From positions 62,001-126,000 of the forward strand of contig JASWJB010000041.1 of NCBI GenBank assembly GCA_032433595.1: a stretch of 64,000 bases of DNA, read 5' to 3'. The position numbers and the translations under genes are program-made. Source of the DNA: Conoideocrella luteorostrata (Eukaryota > Ascomycota > Sordariomycetes > Hypocreales > Clavicipitaceae). Numbering within the stretch: position 1 is the first letter of the stretch; every line of letters starts with the position of its first letter. Of the stretch, positions 45,893 to 57,038 are shown one piece after another. The notes under the pieces are model-generated. The model saw only the letters and a program-made list of their open reading frames with translations. It had not been told where the DNA came from and ran no database searches.

Positions 45893-46916
45893 CTAAGCGA
45901 AAGTAGAAGGTCGCTTCGCGCTGAACAGCTTCTTGCTGCTAGCCTTGGTAATTCGGTGGGGAAGAGGGAAGCTCAGGTCCTTGGCAAGGAGCTGCTTGAT
46001 GTAAGGACGCTTGACATCCTCGGTCTTCTCTATCTCGACGACACGGAGAACCTAGTATACAGAGTTAATCCCTCGTCTAATTGTCCCAATAAGAAAGTTT
46101 TACCGGCGGGGCGGTGTACATACGTGGATCGACCTGAAACGAGCGCGGTGGCGGGCAGCCATGTCAGAGTAGAGAGACTCAACCGCGTCGGTGCGAGACA
46201 TCTCACGGTACTCCTTGTACATGTTGTGCGTGCCAGAGCGAGAATCATATCGCAGCCAGATACCGAAATTCTTGACCTTCTGAGGGTGCTTCTCGTGGAT
46301 CTATATCCAAAATGTGAGCCAAGGTGCCAAAGTCGTTGACGTTCTCGTGGGTATCCTTACATTCTTGACGCTAACAATCTCGCCAGTAGCCTTCTTGACC
46401 TTTCGAAGACCGCGCAAGAAGTACCAGAATCGGGATTTAGCGACAGTCTGGTTTGGGGCGAAGATGGTCATGCGGTACATGTCGGGGCTGGGGTTGGCCT
46501 CCGTGGGCAGATGGCGCCCAATGACCTCGTATTCCTGAAGACGACCTGTGACAAACCGTATTAGTTTCGCTGTTGATTGGTAAATTTTTCCTATTAACAG
46601 TCTCCGGGCTTTGATATGAGCAATGTGGCAAATTCATGATCGTTAACACTTGTTATGCTGTCGCCTGTTGAGTCCATTCCGAAATTCAGCTTGAGTTGTT
46701 GATGCTTGATCCGTGTCCTTTGGGAGCAGTTAAGTAGTGGCGTGGCAGCGGAATCCAACAGTGTTTGCGTTCAAGAGACGTTTCGATATGCCGTTGAGAT
46801 TGCATAGCCGCCTCGATGTTAATTAATTTATCATCGTCAATTTTGCGGTGACTCTTCTCCCATTCCAAATATTCCCGAGGCGCGTAAAATGAAAGCAAAA
46901 CAGTATGCTTACCCAT
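45893..46916 (-). CDS. rpl20: 60S ribosomal protein eL20 (L20/L18a)
   Basis: Structural protein of the large ribosomal subunit. Exons on the minus strand 46916-46913 (ATGG only), 46545-46361, 46300-46124 and 46051-45893 give 174 residues, the usual length. The protein starts [11 protein letters not shown], which requires the tiny first coding exon to be joined to CGTCTTCAG. Conserved blocks include [80 protein letters not shown] and the end [13 protein letters not shown]. Introns measure 367, 60 and 72 bp. A further intron seems to sit in the 5' UTR directly before the ATG. Divergent from the CSN12-like gene with roughly 550 bp between starts. Confidence 0.95.
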
Positions 46917-46969
46917 CTGTAAAAATTGTTAGTACGTAGTGTGTCTTGAGCCGTAATTTACCAACTTAC
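46917..46969 (-). other. Predicted 5'-UTR intron of eL20
   Basis: The minus strand shows donor GTAAGT at 46969, a perfect TACTAAC branch site and acceptor TTTTTACAG ending at 46917, directly against the ATG at 46916. The resulting 53-bp intron would leave the 4-nt ATGG as an exon on its own. Confidence 0.6.
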
Positions 46970-47461
46970 GGTGACGATGGTCTATGTCCTCGACAACTGG
47001 CGAAATTTGATGATTGACGAAGTTGGAGGAGACTCAGCGATAATTTTTGTGTGCGGAGGGTGGGGAGGGCACAGGATGAGCGACTGCAGGGCTTAGGCCC
47101 CTTCGCCGATTGGCTGCATCTATACGACCAAACCCCACAGACTGTGCATTTCATCTCACGTGCCATATCACGTTAAGTGAAAATGATCGATCAGACTTTG
47201 GGCCAATCAACGCTTCTCCTCAATTGAGCGCATGGTACGGAGTAACTTGGCTGGGCATAGCAGGGGCGTGGCGCTGAGCAACGTGGTGGTCCAGCTGCAG
47301 CGTTTGAGTTGGTCCCCTTGGCGGATACTCATTACATATTCACAATTGAGCCCGATGACAGACACGCGAGAATTGTTCCACTACAAAAAGAGTTTGCCCT
47401 AACGTTTGTTCCTAGGCACCTGTGCTTCTTACCTTGGCATAGCAATCATCCTTTGGCCACA
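46970..47461. promoter_or_regulatory. Divergent promoter region eL20 / CSN12-like gene
   Basis: About 490 bp between the inferred eL20 5' UTR exon and the CSN12-like start. It contains one TACGGAGTA copy at 47236-47244. Confidence 0.5.
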
Positions 47462-49294
47462 ATGAATGAATTGTTCGAGAATTTCGCCAAAGCGCATTTC
47501 CTTCGCAATGGATATCTTTTAGCGCAGACCATATCACCTGTGGCGCCTCCAAATGAAACTCACCGGCTAAGGCAGATATGGCAAAGCACCAACTCTCACA
47601 GTGTCAGAGGCGACATCAAACATTTCATCATATCCAAAAGTTCTCATCGAAAATCTATAGACCATGATGAGATGAACGGGTGGGTGGAAGTATATGTGGC
47701 ATACTGGAACGCTCTTGGTGAAATCCTGGCTGGAGAGAGCGGAAAGGCAAGTACATCTTATGTCATGGGATTTGAGAGGTTTGGCATGTTGACTCTTCAT
47801 TAGTCGTCATGGACGAAGGTATACGATGCGTGGAAAGAGCTTACGTCGATGCTGATTCGCGGATACAACAACGCTGGCTTTGAGGCATGGACGATCCCCA
47901 GTTTATATATGGTAGGCAAATATTTGAGATTATTTGCCATCAAGTCCGACGATGAGCGAAGCCGAAACTCAGGCGATAACTCAGGTACCTCATCATTGAC
48001 GCAGGATGATTTTGACCCTGGGCTGGAGAAGCAGGGTCAGCTCAGAGACTGTGAACAGCATTTGAAGCGTATATTCACACTATGTCTTAATGACAGGTAA
48101 ATACCAGGATCAAGAGCATCATCAGTAATAACATGAGACGTGTTTCTAACTTCTCCGGGAATAGAGCACCACTAGAGGAATCTCGGAAGTGGGGCATATA
48201 TTTCGTTATCAATTTACTGTTCAAGACTTATTTTAAACTCAATTCTGCGTCTTTGTCTAGAACCATCCTCAAGACATTGTCAGTTTATAATGACAAGGGC
48301 GACATGCCGCCATTGGACGCTTTTCCAAAGGCTCAAAGAGTTACATTCAAATACTACGAAGGCGTCTTATTTTTCCTCGAAGAGAACTACGTTCAGGTAC
48401 GATTCTATTAGCATTAATGGTAGTCTGATGCTTACTTGGACGTCCTAGGCCGAAAAGCATCTGATTGACGCATGGAAACTTTGCTATAAAGATGCTAAGA
48501 ACAACGCAGAGTGGGTAAAAGGATGTTGGATCATGAAGAAACACAGAACTAATCTTCAACAGGCGCATTCTGACATATCTAATCCCATGTCGGTTGCTGA
48601 CCAGTCATACTCTCCCGACAGAAGCCCTTCTCCAAAACTATCCTCGGCTGCAACAACTATTTCTCCCGGTCGCACAATGTATTAAGAAAGGCGATCTACA
48701 CTCTTTTGACCAAGCTCTGCAGAAAGGAGAGGACGTTTTCGTAAAAAGACGCATTTACCTGACCCTTGAGCGGGGACGGGATATTGCCCTGCGCAATTTA
48801 CTTCGTAAGGTCTTCATTGCTGGCGGGCATGATGAACCAAAAGAAGGCGAAACAACACCAGTCCGTAGAACACGAGTACCAGTCGCAGAATTCCGAGCGG
48901 CAATTTGCATGGTCAGTAAGGATGAACTAGTTGACACCGATGAGGTGGAGTGTTTGCTCGCCAACATGATCTATAAGGTAAGCAAATTCTCAGCTAGTTT
49001 GTCGTTTCTACCAATCGGACTTCCCAAGCCTTCTGCAGCAGCGCCAAAACGGTACCTCAAGTGGACGAGTCACTCAAGCGCCGCCACGTCAGATACTTTT
49101 GCCTTGTGCGGTCCGCATTGCGTGATCTACCCAGGCAACAAGGCCCCGATGCGGCATGTGATGCTTTTTCACTATTTCAATAGGCTAGACACTAATATAT
49201 CATTTGGTAGGATCTTATGAAGGGTTACATTGCACGGGAAAGAGGCATTGTGGTATTGTCGAAAAAAGGGGCGTTTCCAGGGACTAGCATTTGA
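47462..49294 (+). CDS. PCI-domain protein, CSN12/Thp1-like
   Basis: Homolog of yeast Csn12, a PCI protein related to Thp1 of the TREX-2 mRNA export complex and linked to the COP9 signalosome and splicing. Exons 47462-47746, 47804-48096, 48165-48396, 48449-48510, 48563-48977 and 49211-49294 give 456 residues. The first intron appears to use a GC donor (AAG|GCAAGT) and acceptor CATTAG; the GT choice two bases later breaks the frame. Key blocks: GESGK then [80 protein letters not shown] and [20 protein letters not shown]. The PCI winged helix ends [20 protein letters not shown] and [13 protein letters not shown]. The last intron is long (233 bp). Confidence 0.9.
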
Positions 49295-50344
49295 ATCAAA
49301 CAGGACAACTTCTGCTATAATTCAGCCTTAAGACGAAATTATTAGCCACTATAGATTGCCATATGTTGCTTGTCTTGTTAGTGTTCTAATGGTCATATGG
49401 TGATAGTAGCTCGCCGGCTGTAATGATGGGGCGTTGGGCTACTAGCGAATTGTTGTATGTCAAGTCTACAGTAACCATCAAAGGATTGCCTCATGAGTCG
49501 TTGATGTGACTTGATCCCACGAAACACCTGTAGTACTTACCAGAAGGTACCTCCCATAATAGAACCCGTGACCAGCATTGCCGAGTAGGGGTGTGGACAG
49601 TGAGTCACCACTGTCAAGACCCAGGATGAGGACGCAATCTGCCGCGAAATCTCATTCATTTGGCCAAAGGTGTGGGGACTCGCAACAAAATATCTCTGCC
49701 TTGAACACTGATGCCGTCATGGAAATAACGCTTTTAACCATTCAGAGCTGCATGATGCCCTAAGTCAATTTTTATTGTTAAACAAGACGAATAACTAGCG
49801 TCTAAACATAATCGTACAAAGGTCCATGCGATGGACATACGTTCTTGAAAATCTGTCTAAAATATTTGCCCCTTAATACTGCTTAAATAGGGCACATGAC
49901 TTTTTGTGGTTTCTTAGAAGTGAAACATCGTAAACCTACACCCCAGAGTGGTTATTCCAAACGTCGGACCGAGAAGAGTAGTTGTACATGGCTTGCTGCA
50001 CGAGTGTAAATGGAATGAAAGCAAAAATATGAGAAAGAAATAGAACCCTAAGCTCTTATCGAGGCGGCGAATAAGGAGATGAAGAATAAGAGCGAAGAGA
50101 TCCAAACCAAATACTCCATAAAAACCATTGATGGAAATGCATTCTCATTGCCGTTGCAATTTAATCCATGCGCATGAACTTGGAAAAACCGGAGACTTAT
50201 TAAATTAAGACTGGACTTTGATAGAAGCGAGCTGATTGAACAGAGGCTCAGAATATTAATTGTGACGGCCGGATCTTGGGGTGCCTCTGAGGTAGGATGA
50301 ACGCGTTAGCGAAAGCGCATCGAGACAGGAGATTGGATATGGAC
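49295..50344. other. Convergent intergenic spacer
   Basis: About 1 kb between the stop codons of the CSN12-like and BTB genes. Nothing coding or structured was recognised. Confidence 0.55.
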
Positions 50345-51298
50345 TTACTGTACAGACGAAATATCATCTACATGGTTGCACAAGGCGACGAAAAGATCAA
50401 AAAAAAGTTGTGTGCCGCCATTATACATTTCGAGTTGCATAGTCCCGCTACGCTTAAAGGTGCTACGAGAGCGGATGATGAGAGCCAGATAGTGGGCACG
50501 TAGCTTGGAGTCATTTTCCGGTGTATTGGCATATGCATAACGTGCAGATGCCAAGATAGTGCTACACTGGATGCCAGATTCTATAATCTTCAGGTTAGGG
50601 AACAAAAAGTATAACGGGAGGACAAATTTGTGGTGATGATGACTTACGCAAGCCCTGCTTCCGAAGAGCCAGCTTCTTAAGCTCCTCAAGTCCGTATTTC
50701 TCTGCAGCGCAGTAGATTACAGTGTCTTTAAGCAAGTCACCTTCGACACCACGATGGAAAATTGTGCTTTCAACGGTTCGGTCGCCATCGGCAGGCTCAA
50801 ACTCCCAAGAGTTGCGTCGCTTGTTGTGCGTAAGTCGTGGGAAGTAGTCCCCTTTGTATAGATACTCTAGAACAGAGCTGAATATTTCAGGCTCCTCGTC
50901 AGGAAGAGCGATTTTCTTCGAGGAAGAATCCATGTAAGTATTTCGAAGGGCGTTATTGAAGAACGGGCTACAGCAGAGAACATGTTCGTGAGCTGCAAAG
51001 AGTCGTTGATCTGTACCGATGACGAGTGTTACAATAGCAGACGACAAGTTCCTACATGTTTAGATCAAATTAGACAGAGAGCATAGAAGGTACAGACAGG
51101 CGGCCAGGTTGGAACATACCCGCCCATGACAGTGTCATCGCCGGTCGTAGAAAGCGAGGCAGTCGCTGGTCTTCTGTGCCGAGATTCATGGCGACGTTTG
51201 CTGACACCGCTGTCTCTAGTAAAAGAAGAACTTGATTTTGTCGCCTTTTGACTTTTGGAAAAACTCTTGTCTGATGATTCCAAACGTTTGCTGAACAT
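50345..51298 (-). CDS. BTB/POZ-domain protein
   Basis: Proposed exons on the minus strand 51298-51120, 51051-50648 and 50580-50345 give 272 residues; introns of 68 and 67 bp (GTATGT...TGTAG, GTAAGT...TTATAG) hold the frame. The N-terminal 60 residues are Ser/Lys/Arg-rich and probably disordered. The BTB fold is clear: AIVTLVIGTDQRLFAAHEHV, LCCSPFFNNALRN, LPDEEPEIFSSVLEYLYKGD, with an Asn/Arg-rich insert, then LLKDTVIYCAAEKYGLEELK. A helical C-terminal extension follows (LASARYAYANTPENDSKLRA, then LFFDLFVALCNHV). Proteins of this layout are common in fungi and mostly uncharacterised; BTB domains generally dimerise or dock to cullin-3. The ATG at 51298 is preferred, although the frame is open upstream to 51523 and an additional 5' exon is possible. 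Confidence 0.85.
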
Positions 51299-54273
51299 TT
51301 TGTCGGCAGCAGTTGGCTCGCAGTTATGACTTTTTTGAGACTTTGTCCGCTGCCAGCGTATGAAGATGTAATCAAGAGCAAGATACAATAACTGAGACAC
51401 GATGAACGATACAAGACGGGGAAAGCCACCGCGGCGAATGACAAAAGTTCTAATGCTGACGTCTTGTGTTGACGAGGCCACGAGAAACTTACCTGAGGCG
51501 TCAACAATATACAGCAGAAACATCTTGCACGAATCGAGGCGGAGACTGCCCCTTTTATAACCTCAGTTTGAACCTACCGGTAGGCACCGGCGTATCACTA
51601 CTCCGTACATATCACTACTACATCGCCGGGGTCAGGGTTGGTGCTAGGATTACTTGCTGATAGCTTCTAACACGGCACGTCCAAACGGGGAGTGGACGTG
51701 TTAATTACCAGGGCTTGCCAGGGTAGTGTGTCGCCAATTGGTCGCGCGTACACGTGACTTTCTAGGTACTTTGGCTTGTGAGATGGACTGCTTTGAGTCA
51801 GCCTCACAAAACAATAACTAACAGGGGGTTGGGCTTGGTTCAATTCCAAGCCAGGGTGTCATTGTTGAGATATAGCAAAGAAGTACGGAGTACTCAGCTT
51901 GGCCACCACGAGGCGGTCCGCTTTACAGGGGTGCCACTCAATGTGAAGTTGGGTGACTTCCAGGCAGCAGCGACCTCCACGCCGCAGGACAACAAGATAG
52001 TGCATATCGCATCTTGGCCAGTTGAGTAGGTAAATTTTGCCTGTAATGATTGAAGAAAAAGACACAGTGGTAATGACAGAATCAAGCTGCACCGATTGAT
52101 ATGAATTGAAAAAATGATCGAACTGTACTTTGTGCTGTCAGTGGCTTCTGCGCATTTTGCGGTAAGCAGTTTCTCACGGCGATGAGTGAAAACCAGGGCG
52201 TTTGTCCATGTCCCTTCACACAACAGAGTGCCACCGTGCTTGTTGCCTGTGCAACGCTCGCAAATTGCTTAGCCTCGTAGCAAGGTCTAGTTAGCCTAGT
52301 ATCCCTTGGGAGGGATTAACGGGGGATGTTGTCAGAGCTCCCCACTCAAGAGATACCATTCTGTGCCTTTGTTGGTGTGTAACCGGGCCACAGGCTGTCT
52401 CAGCCATCCAAGGCATGGTGAATCAACCAAAGTACGGAGTACTGTGCTTTCTTTTCAATATCTGGATTGCTCCCAGACGCTGGACTCGTACTTTTTCTGG
52501 TACGGAGTAACTACACCGCGGACAATGTGGACTTGACAACAGCTTCTCTGCCCTCTCGTCGCGTCATCACGTCATTGTGAAAAGCTGAACGAACTGCTCG
52601 ACGTTGTACCGGAAGACACACGTCCTCACATTTTGCTGAATGAGCCCCAGGTTTTCCAAACTATCCAGAGGATTTCTCAGGAAAGGCCATAAATGTTTAT
52701 ATGGTAGCCACGTCTGCGGATATGTCTCACATGTTGGTGAACAGACTCTCTAGAACCAAGGCGTTGATGGCTGGACAGACAGGAGATGACCCTTCCGCTT
52801 GGTTGGTTGCAAACCCACATCCAATGCTCTGACCCAGGGCAGTACGACTGGTCTCAGCTTTCGAGAGTTGAAGCGATGCAATTAATGTACCTAGCTCAGA
52901 GCAGCGGTGGTATCATTGTTGATGCACCTCTCCGACGGCCGATCTGATATGTCCGTAATCCACGATAGCTCACGCCAACTATTGTGTAGTGAAATGATTG
53001 CAGCTTGGGTCAGTGAAATATCCGTAAATCTCGGGGGAAGTGAGGATGTATTATTGCCTTTACGGCATATTAGCAAGACAGCCCATAAGTTCACTAAGGA
53101 TGGACAGGCACCTTGTAAATAGACAGGTGTTCTAATGTAGCTAGCGCGCCCCCTCTTGTTGCCATCCTGCGAACAACGTCACTCACACAAAGAGAGATTT
53201 CAGTGCCGTCTAGCAAAAGTAGCTTCTCTTCTCGCCATTGAATGCCACGGCAATATCGAGCATAGTCAGCTATGCGCATTTCTCTCGTGTTTGGTGGAAG
53301 AAATGGGTTGTAGATAGTAATGTTTTGAAGCAGCAATAAGAAGACCTGTAAAGATTGCTGGTGGGAGGAAATAGGGGAGATGTGTATAAGCCTTGTTTGT
53401 AAACTGATCTGAGATGATAGTAACATGAATGATATACCACCATTTGCTGTAATTCTAAATATTCGACGACCCTTGGACAAAGTCATCCCGCGAGGCTACA
53501 ATATGATTCCGAGAGGCTGAATTTGCAGAATAAAAATGAATGAAAAACAAGAATTGCCGCCATATAACACAATATGGCCCGAGAGACTGTCGGCATGAGA
53601 GTGTCTTACAGAGTTCAATCTGATCATTCACCAGCGACTTCGATGCTAAGCTGCTACAACAAGACAAAAAGATTCAAGATTCATTGTGCTGGAACTGAGA
53701 ATAAGCCTAGATGCAGATGGAGCTGGTGAATCGTCGTGTAGTCGACAGGTGAAATGACAGGACGTGGACTGGTGCGGCCAGTAAGAGTGAGTTGATGGCT
53801 ATTACACCAGACATCAATACGTCCAAGTTTGAATTCTGCATCGAGAAACCCTAAGTAGGCGCAGGGTCACGTTGGTGGGCTGTTTTCTACCTGCTACGCT
53901 GAACTCTCAGTGACCAGCCCATAGCCTAGCAAGTGCGCTGTAGTAACTGGTAGCGATAGCGTTATCTGGGCTTTAGTGCCGTGGAAAATAGGCGATGGAC
54001 AAAGTACCTCTTATTGTTTAATTCTATTGGCCAACTGTCACTATCGATACAAGAGAGGAGAAGTCCCTGTTAGGTACGGAGTAGTTGCTAAGCTAAGCTA
54101 ACTACGGAGCACACTTCCAAGGTTTCCTACGGATTACCTCGAGACCTCAGACTCAACGTTCGCACCCTATCTCTCCGGTATTTCGAGCGCACCTCACATG
54201 TCCATATTTTCTTCCGTTTCAAAACACCGCCACCAGCAAAGTTCAACCCTGAAACTGGTTTGCAAGGTCCATC
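51299..54273. other. Large intergenic region with five TACGGAGTA copies
   Basis: About 3 kb between divergent genes. TACGGAGTA or its complement lies at 51599, 51884, 52433, 52501 and 54075. A minus-strand frame at 53486-53094 looks partly protein-like (PFLPPNTREMRIADYARYCR, LLDGTEISLCVSDVVRRMAT) but is not recognised and no full gene model could be built around it. Confidence 0.5.
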
Positions 54274-55533
54274 ATGTCTTCTCCGCCGGAGGAAGAGCAT
54301 GGCCACCCAAATCACATTGATATTCAAGACGACCGAGTCGCACCCCGAGAGGAGGAAGAAGATGCTAGTTTTGGCATGAAAAATAACAAGGGATGGGATG
54401 GGAAACTGCGAGTTCCAAAATCTGCGCTTGTGACAAATCCTGAGGCGCTATCCGACCCCGAATACTCCGACGATGACAACATTTTGCCTGGCGACGACAT
54501 CCGAGCCGATGAAGGTAGGCTTATAGTTCCTTTCAACTTTATTGCGGTTCTCAACTGACTCAAGCGGCACACAAGATTTGTTGGATAGTGAAAGCTCTGA
54601 TAGCGAAGAAATCATGTGTACCCATTCCCGCATTAAATCCATACCATCCCTTCGACTTGACCGCTTTAGAAATGTCGCCCGAATATGCCTCCGACAGAAC
54701 AACATTCAAGAAATTGAAGGCTTAGCTCCCTTGGCGTCAACGTTGAAAGACCTGGACCTGTACGACAATTTGATCTCACACATGCGTGGAATGGACGAGC
54801 TCAAAAACCTCACGAGTCTCGACTTGAGCTTCAACAAAATCAAACACATCAAAAACATCAGTCACATGAGAGAACTCAAGGATCTGTTCTTGGTTGCCAA
54901 CAAGATTAGCAAGATTGAAGGCTTGGATACTTTTCAAAAGCTCACGTCACTGGAACTGGGTTCCAACCGCATTCGCAAAATGGAGAACCTGAATAGCCTT
55001 CAAAGCCTGGAAGAGCTTTGGGTTGCCAAGAACAAAATCACTGAGTTAACTGGATTGGTTGGACTCTCAAACCTTCGTCTTCTCAGCATTCAGTCCAACC
55101 GAATCAGTGATCTTGCGCCGCTAAAGGCGGTTCCTTCGCTTGAGGAGCTATACATTTCCCACAATGCTTTAGAATCGCTGGAAGGCATCAAAGATAACAT
55201 GAAGCTTAAAATCTTGGATATTTCAAATAACCAAGTACGTAATCTCCAAGGGCTAGAGGACTTGGCCGACTTGGAGGAGATATGGGCCAGCTACAATCAA
55301 ATTGGTGAATTTTCTGAGGTGGAAAAGGTGCTGAAAGATAAAGAGAAACTATCAACGGTTTATTTCGAGGGAAATCCTCTTCAGCTTCGAGGACCAGCTC
55401 TTTACAGAAACAAGGTTCGACTAGCTTTGCCAAAAGTCAGACAGATTGACGCCAGTAAGTTACCTATTTACCGCCGTCTGCTGAATAGCGACCGTCACTA
55501 ACACTGTTGTTCATAGCATTTGTTAGAGTATAA
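54274..55533 (+). CDS. sds22: Protein phosphatase 1 regulatory subunit Sds22
   Basis: Leucine-rich-repeat partner of the PP1 catalytic subunit, nuclear and cytosolic, needed for mitosis. Exons 54274-54514, 54576-55454 and 55517-55533 give 378 residues with introns of 61 and 62 bp. The N-terminal 90 residues are acidic. About eleven LRR units of 22 residues follow, each with the SDS22-type core LxxLxLxxNxIxxIxGL, for example LKDLDLYDNLISHMRGMDEL and LTSLDLSFNKIKHIKNISHM. The C-terminal cap reads YFEGNPLQLRGPALYRNKVR then LALPKVRQIDATFVRV. The last five residues come from a 17-nt exon: A|CA TTT GTT AGA GTA TAA; reading on instead would replace the conserved ending. The ATG at 54274 is the first in frame. 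Confidence 0.95.
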
Positions 55534-55949
55534 CTCTTTCGCCGCATAGCTGTTGAAGGAAGAGGAAGGGCTGAGATTTCTAAAGCTCAATCTTTCTTTT
55601 TGGCGGCATTTGGTCTTCCATTTATGACGTGGCAGGCATCACATAGCCAAATGATTTGAAGCGACTTTTGTTAAAAACGCATACCAGAGTTAAATTACAG
55701 GCACAGGGTTGACCAAACCACAGTTTCTCCCAATAATCGATGAAAAAACCATTAGTCAATGGTCTAAGTTTGTGCATCTTAATTTATTGATAGTTGATAC
55801 TCGGCAATGTGAACATGATCTCGCGTTCACATAGTCGAATCAGTCCTATTTAGCATGCAGTCCCTAGGTTAAGGGAAACTTAAAGAGGCGCAGTTTAGTC
55901 AAAGATTGATAACTTATTGGTTGGGAAGTACTAAGGATTCCAATTTTAG
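55534..55949. other. Convergent spacer
   Basis: About 415 bp between Sds22 and the disrupted reductase gene. No gene seen. Confidence 0.6.
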
Positions 55950-57038
55950 TCATGGCATTGGCCAAGGCAAAGAAATGTTGGCGTAATGGGCAATTACATT
56001 GGTGGGCTTGCTGAATCTTAAATTCAAGTCCATCTTAGCGATCCTGTCCAAGTCTGTCTGATCAAAGCGGAAGCCAGTGCTTTCGTGGTTTTGCGACATA
56101 ATACTCGGGCGAGACGTCTTTGGAATGACAGCTAAACCACGCTGGGTGGCCCATCTCAAAAGAATCTGAGCTGGTGTCTTGTTGTGTTTGGTGGCTGTTG
56201 CAGCCATGGCTCCGCGCTCCATGAGTGGCGCTACATTTCTTAGCCCGGTCCAGGTCAAGCTCAATGAACCTGTTGGGCTGAAAGACGAGTACGCTGTAAC
56301 AGCCATGCCCTCCTCCCTGGCTAGGTTGACCAAATTACGCTGCTGTAGGTACGGATGCAACTCAATCTGCAGAGTGGCGGGTCGAATTCTCGCATACTCG
56401 AGCTTGTCATAAATACTCTGTGCCTGGTAATTCGGTATGCCAATACTCTTAGCCAAGTTTGCATCAAACAAGCTCTCTATGGCGCCCCAAGTTTTTTGGT
56501 TGGTTGTCTTGCTTCAACGTACCTCCTTGCCATCGTAAAACCAACCTGGTGGATATCGCACCAAGGGTTCTACGAACTCGAGGGGAAGAGGGAAATGGAT
56601 AAGAAAGAGACCAAAATAGTCAACTTGCCCGTCTGCAAGCTGTCGGCGGCAAATGGGCTCGGCCTGCTCTTTGTCATGAAGAGTCTGCCCGAGTTTGGAA
56701 ACCATGAATAGATCTTCACGTTTGACAAGACCCTCTTTGATGGCACGGGTTACACCTTGCCCGCATTCCTTCTCGTTACGATAATCTATATTTTATGTGC
56801 TCGAGTCAGAAGAGTTTGATCCTTTGTCATTGAAGAGTTTCACGTCTCGGTGGAGGCAAGTTTACTATAGTTATTATTTGCAATGGAGCATCGCCGCATT
56901 TCTAAACCTCCTGTATGCTCCGTGAAAGAGATGGTACCTAGCTTTAATGGCATTGTACACCGTATCGGCGCAAGTTGCGCTATTGACTTTCCACAAGCCA
57001 TAGCCGACTTGCAGCATCTCCTAGCCGCTGTTGAATTT
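55950..57038 (-). pseudogene. Disrupted aldo-keto reductase (D-xylose reductase type)
   Basis: Remnant of an NAD(P)H-dependent xylose reductase on the minus strand. Block 1, 57038-56911, reads KFNSG, stop, EMLQ, then [20 protein letters not shown] and YHLFHGAYR; family members have Tyr where the TAG stands (57021-57023) and LFDGA where LFHGA is found, so the catalytic Asp is replaced. Block 2, 56785-55950, begins after an ATATAG acceptor with YRNEKECGQGVTRAIKEGLV and keeps the catalytic Tyr, Lys (MVSKL) and His (LFLIHFP). At 56514-56516 a TGA replaces the Trp of the EVRWSKTT motif and similarity resumes directly after it (SKTTNQKTW, then LAKSIGIPNYQAQSIYDKLE). No start codon is evident upstream of block 1. 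A gene finder could hide the second stop by calling GTACGT as a donor, but homology across the stop argues against this. Confidence 0.85.

Noticed and set aside
46546..46912. C/D snoRNA inside the long eL20 intron
   Set aside because: An ATGATAA resembling box C and a CTGA are present but too far apart and without terminal stem or C'/D' boxes.
56179..56412. Plus-strand frame opposite the reductase remnant
   Set aside because: It is the complement of a recognisable aldo-keto reductase and has no independent support.
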